Assembly: GCF_002289565.1 (NCBI RefSeq)
Contig: NZ_NTFY01000006.1
Coordinates: forward strand, 72,066-136,065
Reading direction: 5' to 3'
Origin: Rhodopirellula sp. SM50
GTDB lineage: Bacteria; Planctomycetota; Planctomycetia; Pirellulales; Pirellulaceae
Length of the DNA stretch: 64,000 bases
Under the pieces are notes generated by a model that worked only from the letters and a program-made list of their open reading frames with translations, was not told the DNA's origin and searched no databases. The position numbers and the translations under genes were made by a program. Positions 59,110-64,000 of this stretch are shown piece by piece (within the stretch, counting starts at the first letter, position 1; each line of letters starts with the position of its first letter).

Positions 59110-59731
59110 CGAGGAACCCGGGGATTTCTTGAAGCACTTCTCGGAGCCGGGAGAGCGCCCGCATGTAACGATTGCTGGCGGCGGCGTCCTTCAGCCCCAG
59201 CACCTCGGCCACTTCGCTGTTGCGAAGCTCTTCGAAGTGCCGCAGGGCAATCACCTCGCGGTCGATCTCGTCCATCCCTTCCAACGCCATCTCGATCTGC
59301 AGGACCAACTCGGCATGCATCGCCAACTGACTCGGCGAGGCCAAGGCGGACGCCAGTTGTAACGCCATCGAGGCCGACGTCGCCGCCAACAACTGACGAT
59401 TGATCCCGACTTCCTGCTTGATATCTCGCATCTCCGCCTTCAAATGACGGCGATGGACGTCGATCAGCCGCTGGGTCGTCAATTGCCGGAGCCAGACATA
59501 AAACGACAACTGGGGACGCTGCAGATAATGCCGCATCCGCTGGTGGGCATCGATGTAAACCTCTTGCAAGATGTCCGATGCATCTTCGCGGCCTCGCAAT
59601 CGGCGGTCCATTCTAAATTCAAGCATCCGTTTTAAACGCTCACGGTGAATCGAAAAGAGCTCCACAAAGGCGTGCTCTTCGCCGGACCGCAAACGCTCGA
59701 CGAGTTCTTCGTTGAAGCCGCTGCCCGGCAT
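59099..59731 (-). CDS. ECF-like sigma factor, planctomycete type
   Basis: 210 residues. Region 2 is FVELFSIHRERLKRMLEFRMDRRLRGREDASDILQEVYIDAHQRM, with the WLRQLTTQRLIDVHRRHL part following. Region 4 is MDEIDREVIALRHFEELRNSEVAEVLGL...RALSRLREVL. Sequence style matches the planctomycete-specific sigma-70 family (Sig-70_plancto1 group) usually next to a Ser/Thr kinase, as here. No anti-sigma gene is present, so control may run through the kinase. Confidence 0.9.
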   Translation of the reverse strand: MPGSGFNEELVERLRSGEEHAFVELFSIHRERLKRMLEFRMDRRLRGREDASDILQEVYIDAHQRMRHYLQRPQLSFYVWLRQLTTQRLIDVHRRHLKAEMRDIKQEVGINRQLLAATSASMALQLASALASPSQLAMHAELVLQIEMALEGMDEIDREVIALRHFEELRNSEVAEVLGLKDAAASNRYMRALSRLREVLQEIPGFLDES

Positions 59732-60010
59732 CTCGGTCCCCTTGAAACGGATTGAAATCGAATCTTACACCACGCCACAGCCGGTCCTCGCGGATGCCTC
59801 AGCCGTCGCCAGGGTATCGCAGCACACGCTCGCAGCCACCCCGACAACTTTCCGGAACAATCCGAGCGGAATTCTGGTCGGTTTGGGTGTAACGAGAGGC
59901 GATCGTTGCGTTTCAAATCGAACCGAAAATCGAATGCGGTGCGTTTGCCGGACAAGGTCGTCCACGGACTTTCACGCCCCCACCCCTATTGTAACCCTGG
60001 AACACTGATC
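59732..60010. promoter_or_regulatory. Divergent intergenic region
   Basis: 279 bp between the sigma factor operon (minus) and the small lipoprotein gene (plus). No element recognised. Confidence 0.35.
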
Positions 60011-60178
60011 ATGGCACGTTTCGCGCGTCTGGCACTCTGGACGGCCCTTCTTTTTCCCGTCTTGCTCGGATGCCAACGACACACCGGACTGAGCGGAAAC
60101 AGCGGTGAGATCGCAGACTTTCTCGCCGAAAACCCCGGCTCGGATCTCGGCACCGAAGTCGAAGGCGGCGATCGCTAA
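60011..60178 (+). CDS. Small lipoprotein
   Basis: 55 residues. The N-terminus MARFARLALWTALLFPVLLGCQR has a basic start, a hydrophobic core and a lipobox LLGC (Cys at 21). The 34-residue mature part is acidic with no recognised domain (SGNSGEIADFLAENPGSDLG). It lies 96 bp before the DUF1559 gene in the same orientation. Small lipoproteins next to DUF1559 genes are common in planctomycetes. Chosen start is the ATG that opens the signal peptide; the frame is open further upstream. Confidence 0.75.
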   Translation: MARFARLALWTALLFPVLLGCQRHTGLSGNSGEIADFLAENPGSDLGTEVEGGDR

Positions 60179-60274
60179 CACGCTCCATCCGACCGGCCGC
60201 ACAGCACGCGCGGCAAGACTCACCGCCCAACCTTTCCCCAACACTCACCCATTTCTAACCTTAGGAAAACTTGC

Positions 60275-61555
60275 ATGGAACACTCTTCTAGACGCGCCTT
60301 CACGCTCGTCGAACTACTCGTCGTGATTGCCATCATCGGCATCCTCGTCGGACTCCTCCTACCCGCCGTCCAAGCGGCCCGCGAAGCCGCTCGGCGGATG
60401 AGCTGCAGCAATAACTTCAAACAGATCGGCTTGGCCGTCCACAATTATCACTCCGCCTACAAGCAGCTGCCGACCCACGGAACCGGGACCTACCACCGCC
60501 GAGACGCGGGCAACAACGATCCCGTCACCGGAAACAACGGGATGAACCTGAGCTTTCTCGTCGGCATCACACCGTTCATCGAACAACAAGCCGCTTGGGA
60601 TCAGATCTCCCACCCGTTCCTGCCGAAAGAAGGCACGGCCATCAACGGCGTCAGTGCCTTCCCGGCCATGGGCCCCAACCCCCACAAAGGACTCGCCAGC
60701 CACGCGCTGCACCAATACGACCCCTGGCTGATGGAGGTCCCCGGATTCCGCTGCCCCAGTGACCCCGGCGTCGGACTGCCCGCCCACGGCCGCACCAACT
60801 ACGCGGCCAACCTCGGCGACGCGATGCACCACACTTGGGTCGGTGATCGCTACTGGTCCGCAACGGTCAACGGCAGCCCGGGCTGGTGGAACGTCACGTC
60901 GCCAAACACCGGTTTGGCCCAACGCAAACAAGAATCCAGTCGCGGCATGTTTGTCGCCCGCAACCAGGCCCGCTTCCGCGACGTGCTCGATGGACTGTCC
61001 AACACCGTCCTGGCCGGCGAAATTCCCACCGACCTAGGGGATTCTGATGTCCGCACCCGCGCCTACATCAACGCCGGACGCAACGGCGGCGTCTATGACG
61101 ATCCTGCCATCGCTGAAACCAACGGCTGGAAAGACCCCGATCATCCCACCACCTGGCTTCCCACGCTGACCAGCCTGCAAGGCAACGGCGAAGGCATGCG
61201 TGGTTTTCGCTGGGCCGCCCACGCCGGCGTGTATTCGTCGATCTGCACGATCTTGCCGCCCAACCGTGAACTGGTCATGAGCAACGGCATCACCTCCGGC
61301 GGAACCCTGGCCCCGGGAAGCCGACATCAAGGGGGAGCCCATATCTTGATGGGAGACGGCTCGGTCATCTTCATCACCGATTCGATCGAAGCCGGCAACA
61401 GCCACTCGCCGACCGTCTACACCAACGTCGGTGGCACCAGCAGCGCCGCCATCAACCCCAAAGTGGTTCCCGGTTGCCAAAGCCCGTTCGGCCTCTGGGG
61501 CGCCCTCGGTACGCGAGACGGCAAAGAAGTGATCCAGGAACAGCTGAACCAGTAA
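60275..61555 (+). CDS. DUF1559 domain protein with type IV pilin-like N-terminus
   Basis: 426 residues. The N-terminus [19 protein letters not shown] is a prepilin-type methylation and cleavage signal; Ala rather than Gly precedes the Phe. It is followed by [21 protein letters not shown], the start of DUF1559. Later family signatures include [18 protein letters not shown] and, near the C-terminus, [16 protein letters not shown]. The family is greatly expanded in planctomycetes and thought to be pseudopilin-like, exported to the envelope. Role unknown. Confidence 0.93.
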   Translation: MEHSSRRAFTLVELLVVIAIIGILVGLLLPAVQAAREAARRMSCSNNFKQIGLAVHNYHSAYKQLPTHGTGTYHRRDAGNNDPVTGNNGMNLSFLVGITPFIEQQAAWDQISHPFLPKEGTAINGVSAFPAMGPNPHKGLASHALHQYDPWLMEVPGFRCPSDPGVGLPAHGRTNYAANLGDAMHHTWVGDRYWSATVNGSPGWWNVTSPNTGLAQRKQESSRGMFVARNQARFRDVLDGLSNTVLAGEIPTDLGDSDVRTRAYINAGRNGGVYDDPAIAETNGWKDPDHPTTWLPTLTSLQGNGEGMRGFRWAAHAGVYSSICTILPPNRELVMSNGITSGGTLAPGSRHQGGAHILMGDGSVIFITDSIEAGNSHSPTVYTNVGGTSSAAINPKVVPGCQSPFGLWGALGTRDGKEVIQEQLNQ

Positions 61556-61595
61556 TCGATCCATCCCGATTGGATCGAAGCGATGCGACGAACCC

Positions 61596-61632
61596 GTCTC
61601 GGTCGCCGGTGAGTATTCGCCACGACCGAGAC
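61596..61632 (+). terminator. Possible hairpin after the DUF1559 gene
   Basis: Perfect 10-bp inverted repeat GTCTCGGTCG / CGACCGAGAC with a 17-base loop, 41 bp after the stop. No T-run follows, so an intrinsic terminator is uncertain. Confidence 0.4.
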
Positions 61633-61838
61633 ATTCGTCATCTTCCCACCAGGATTTCCGCCTCTGTCGCTAGTCGGGGTTTCTCCCCACCTTGCGGAAG
61701 CGACCGATTTGGTAGACGCTTAGATCCTGCGAGTTTGTGAAGAACTCGTGAAAATCAATGTTCGCTCGGTGCCAAGTTGTCTCCGATCCTGACGAACACT
61801 GAATGTTCAAACCACTAAAAATCCCACAGGGTGCCCAG

Positions 61839-62078
61839 ATGCTACGCAAGTTCACCACCGCCGCTTTCGCTTGTGCATTGACCGTTTCCATGATCGGTTG
61901 CGAAAAACCCGCCGACACCACCGACACGTCTGCCGAAGAAGCTGTCGAAGTCGTCGTGGAAGAGACCGAAGAAGCGGCTGTAGAAACCGAAGAAGCTGCA
62001 GAAGCCGCCGAAGAATCGGTTGAAGAGTCGGTCGAAGAAGCCGCCGAAGCAGTGGAAGAAGAAGCCGCTGCCGAGTGA
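61839..62078 (+). CDS. Acidic Glu/Ala-rich lipoprotein
   Basis: 79 residues from the ATG at 61,839 (MLRKFTTAAFACALT); a start at 61,803 is possible but would place 12 residues before the signal peptide. The lipobox SMIGC is followed by KPADTTDTSAEEA and then a run made almost only of Glu, Ala, Val and Ser in EEAxE-type repeats to the end. The mature protein would be very acidic and either helical or disordered. Function unknown. It lies between the DUF1559 gene and a sulfatase on the opposite strand. Confidence 0.75.
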   Translation: MLRKFTTAAFACALTVSMIGCEKPADTTDTSAEEAVEVVVEETEEAAVETEEAAEAAEESVEESVEEAAEAVEEEAAAE

Positions 62079-62208
62079 TCGCGTCCGTTCTCGGACGACA
62101 ACGTTCCGCGGTGCTCCAGGCTCCGGCCGAGCACCCGCGGACGCCCCACCTCTCGGATCCCAGATCGGATCGCAATCGAGCAACCGGCTCTCGAGCGATC
62201 ATCGCATC

Positions 62209-63690
62209 TCAACGAAACGGCTCCTCCCGCGGCGGCCAGGCGTCGTACTGCTCCGCCGTGTTGCCGGACCAGTACGGCGAAGACCCCCACAGCGGAACGG
62301 TCGGCAACGCCGCCTCCCATTCCCCCAGCAGCTCAAACAGCTGCATCAGTCGCTCGGTTTCTCGATGCGACAAATCGTCCGACTCCCCGACATCGCTCGC
62401 CACACGAAACAGTTCCGCGGGGCGATGCGAAGGGCGGACAAGCTTTTCCGCACCATCCAGCACGGCCGCCTGGCCCTGCAACCGCCAGTACAGCCGTCGC
62501 GGCGGTCCGGCACCACCGATCAACTGCGGTAACACGTCGATCCCATCGTGCGCCCCCGCCAGATCGATCATGCGTTTTCGATTTCGCCTGTCTTCATGCG
62601 ACATCGGTTTGGCCAACGGCAACGCCTCCGCCCCCGCCGCGGCCATGAACGTGGGCAACAGGTCCAACGCACTGACCACCGCATCGCAACGCCGTCCGGC
62701 CGCGATCTTGGCCGGCCACGTCCAAATCATCGGCACGCGGATACCGCCCTCACGCAGACACCCCTTCACGCCTCGTAGCGGCCCATTCCAGCTGCCGTTG
62801 GTGGTCGCACCACCGTTGTCGGAAAAAAACACCAACAGCGTGTTGTCCCACTGATCGGTCCGTTCCAGATGCTCACGAATCCGGCCGACACCGCGATCGA
62901 GTGCAAACATCATCGCAGCGTAGGTTTGCCGCTTCTTGTCCGGCAGATGTTTGAAACGCTCCAGATCCTCCGGTGTCGCATGCATCGGGGTATGAGGCGC
63001 GTTGTACGAGAAAAACACGAACCAAGGTTTTGCCGGCTCGCTGCGGTCTTGCTGCTGGATAAACCGCAGTCCCTCGTCGGTAAAAAAATCTGTCAGGTAG
63101 TCGCTGGAAAACGATTCAACCCGAGTGCCGTTGCGCTCGATGACATGCTTCATCGTCCCTGGGAAATAATGGTGACTTCCCGTCAGCATGCCACAAAAGT
63201 GATCGAAGCCTCGCACGTTGGGATGGAATTCACCGCCCATACCGAGATGCCACTTACCGATCAGTGCGGTCGCATAGCCGGCGGCACGCAAGTGATCCCC
63301 TAGCGTCTTTTCGCTCGGCGGCAGTCCCAGCAATTCCGGCCGAGTCGCGTAGTTGGACGCCGCCGCGTTCAGATTGCCTTCGTAGCCAAACCGCCGCGGA
63401 TCACGGCCGGTCATCAGCCCCGCTCGCGACGGCGAACACACCGCGCTGGCGACGTACGCCTGAGTGCACAGCACCCCCGATTCCGCCAGACGATCCAAGT
63501 TCGGCGTGCGAAGCGTCTCGCTGCCCATGCACCCCATGTCGCCGTACCCCATGTCGTCAGCAAGAATCACGACGATGTTCGGCCGCGCCGACTCCTCCGC
63601 CGCCGCCGGCACCGCGGATGCCCCCGACGGGCTCAAGACCATCGCGAAAACCAAGCAGGACGCAAACCTCTCAAAACGGCAACAGCTCAT
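62209..63690 (-). CDS. Sulfatase (formylglycine type I), secreted
   Basis: 493 residues with an N-terminal signal (FASCLVFAMVLSPSGASA). Metal-binding DD at 45-46 (VVILADDMGYGD), signature CSPSRAGLMTGRDPRRFG with Cys85 as formylglycine precursor, GYATALIGKWHLG, HTPMHATPED, FFSDNGGAT and GVKGCLREGGIRVP. These are arylsulfatase-type motifs; SPSR here versus APSR in the other sulfatase. C-terminal segment YWSGNTAEQYDAWPP. Substrate not readable. The two sulfatases differ across most of their length, so they are not recent duplicates. Confidence 0.93.
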   Translation of the reverse strand: MSCCRFERFASCLVFAMVLSPSGASAVPAAAEESARPNIVVILADDMGYGDMGCMGSETLRTPNLDRLAESGVLCTQAYVASAVCSPSRAGLMTGRDPRRFGYEGNLNAAASNYATRPELLGLPPSEKTLGDHLRAAGYATALIGKWHLGMGGEFHPNVRGFDHFCGMLTGSHHYFPGTMKHVIERNGTRVESFSSDYLTDFFTDEGLRFIQQQDRSEPAKPWFVFFSYNAPHTPMHATPEDLERFKHLPDKKRQTYAAMMFALDRGVGRIREHLERTDQWDNTLLVFFSDNGGATTNGSWNGPLRGVKGCLREGGIRVPMIWTWPAKIAAGRRCDAVVSALDLLPTFMAAAGAEALPLAKPMSHEDRRNRKRMIDLAGAHDGIDVLPQLIGGAGPPRRLYWRLQGQAAVLDGAEKLVRPSHRPAELFRVASDVGESDDLSHRETERLMQLFELLGEWEAALPTVPLWGSSPYWSGNTAEQYDAWPPREEPFR

Positions 63691-63801
63691 CGGACACTCG
63701 AAAACACGGATCGCGGAAACAACGGTGACGAAACCAACAGCCTAACCGAAGCAGGCTCACACCGCCGGCAGACACTGTCTCTGTCTCTGCCCTCCGGGCA
63801 T
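63691..63801. other. Non-coding, repeat-containing
   Basis: Upstream region of the second sulfatase. It includes ACTGTCTCTGTCTCTGCCC, a short CTGTCT duplication. No gene seen. Confidence 0.4.
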
Positions 63802-63864
63802 CACGGTATCCCGGAGGGATCACAGCGAGTAGCCGGAGGTCAGCGGATGCGCCACCTCCGGAAC
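63802..63864 (-). repeat. 61-bp dispersed repeat, copy 2 (inverted)
   Basis: Inverse of the repeat at 41,065-41,125 with scattered differences. The surrounding sequences at the two sites are unrelated. Confidence 0.85.
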
Positions 63865-63929
63865 ACGCCACCAATCCGCCCCTCGACCCCGGTGGACGTC
63901 AATTTTATGACTGCAAGATTCATGGCTCC

Positions 63930-63981
63930 CTTCTCCCCCACAAATCGTAACAAGCTTGCTTGTCGATTTGTGGGGGAGAAG
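63930..63981. repeat. Perfect inverted repeat at right end
   Basis: 18-bp arms CTTCTCCCCCACAAATCG (63,930-63,947) and its exact complement (63,964-63,981), loop of 16 bases. The following GGGCTGGGGATGAGGG belongs to a common dispersed repeat style in planctomycetes. The element runs to or past the window end. Confidence 0.9.
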
Positions 63982-64000
63982 GGCTGGGGATGAGGGGGCT

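Noticed and set aside
56980..59403. 807-codon plus-strand frame opposite the Ser/Thr kinase and sigma factor
   Set aside because: Its product has no recognisable domain, while the minus strand gives perfect kinase and sigma motifs. It is an antisense shadow in GC-rich DNA.

Overview
The window reads as a chromosome segment of a planctomycete, most likely family Pirellulaceae. The evidence is the set of families seen together: a giant cell-surface protein with an N-terminal LEDR-LLA motif, a DUF1549/DUF1553 + DUF1501 + WD40 operon, two formylglycine sulfatases, a DUF1559 pseudopilin-like protein, a PEP-CTERM protein, and a planctomycete-type sigma factor overlapping a Ser/Thr kinase with C-terminal helical repeats. 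No rRNA, tRNA, CRISPR array or classical insertion sequence was seen.

Bases 1-32,745 are one minus-strand open reading frame that begins at an ATG at 32,745 and runs off the left edge with no stop, giving at least 10,915 residues. It is a mosaic. In order it has two solenoid-like modules joined by a 27-residue tandem repeat, about 13 CARDB repeats, PPC and TIG-like domains, a beta-propeller, about nine tandem Ig-like domains, an RHS-like segment, two internal dockerins, further Ig- and cadherin-like arrays, a HAF-like region, and a Thr/Ser/Asn/Gln-rich array with a 46-residue period that continues past the window edge.

From 33,044 to 38,081, on the plus strand, are a small PEP-CTERM protein and the three-gene DUF1549/1553 - DUF1501 - WD40 operon. 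From about 38,100 to 41,480 is an accessory island. It has three imperfect palindromes with the shape of integron attC sites (two bulged bases at matching positions) that separate an antitoxin/toxin pair and a small membrane protein. It also has a duplicated intergenic block and several REP- or MITE-like repeats. I read it as a cassette array without an integrase in view (CALIN-like).

From 41,481 to 45,011 are a sulfatase and a UvrD/Rep-type helicase, separated and flanked by three copies of a short palindromic repeat. A nested palindrome follows. On the minus strand from 49,414 down to 45,330 is a probable operon: zinc-ribbon membrane protein, HD-domain phosphohydrolase, glucosamine-6-phosphate deaminase (nagB) and a YpdA-like flavoprotein. 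trmL is divergent from it. After a TPR-type gene comes a signalling block: a membrane protein with two Hpt domains (plus) facing a sigma54-type response regulator and its histidine kinase (minus), then the Ser/Thr kinase and sigma factor. The right end carries a small lipoprotein, a DUF1559 protein, an acidic lipoprotein, a second sulfatase and more dispersed repeats.
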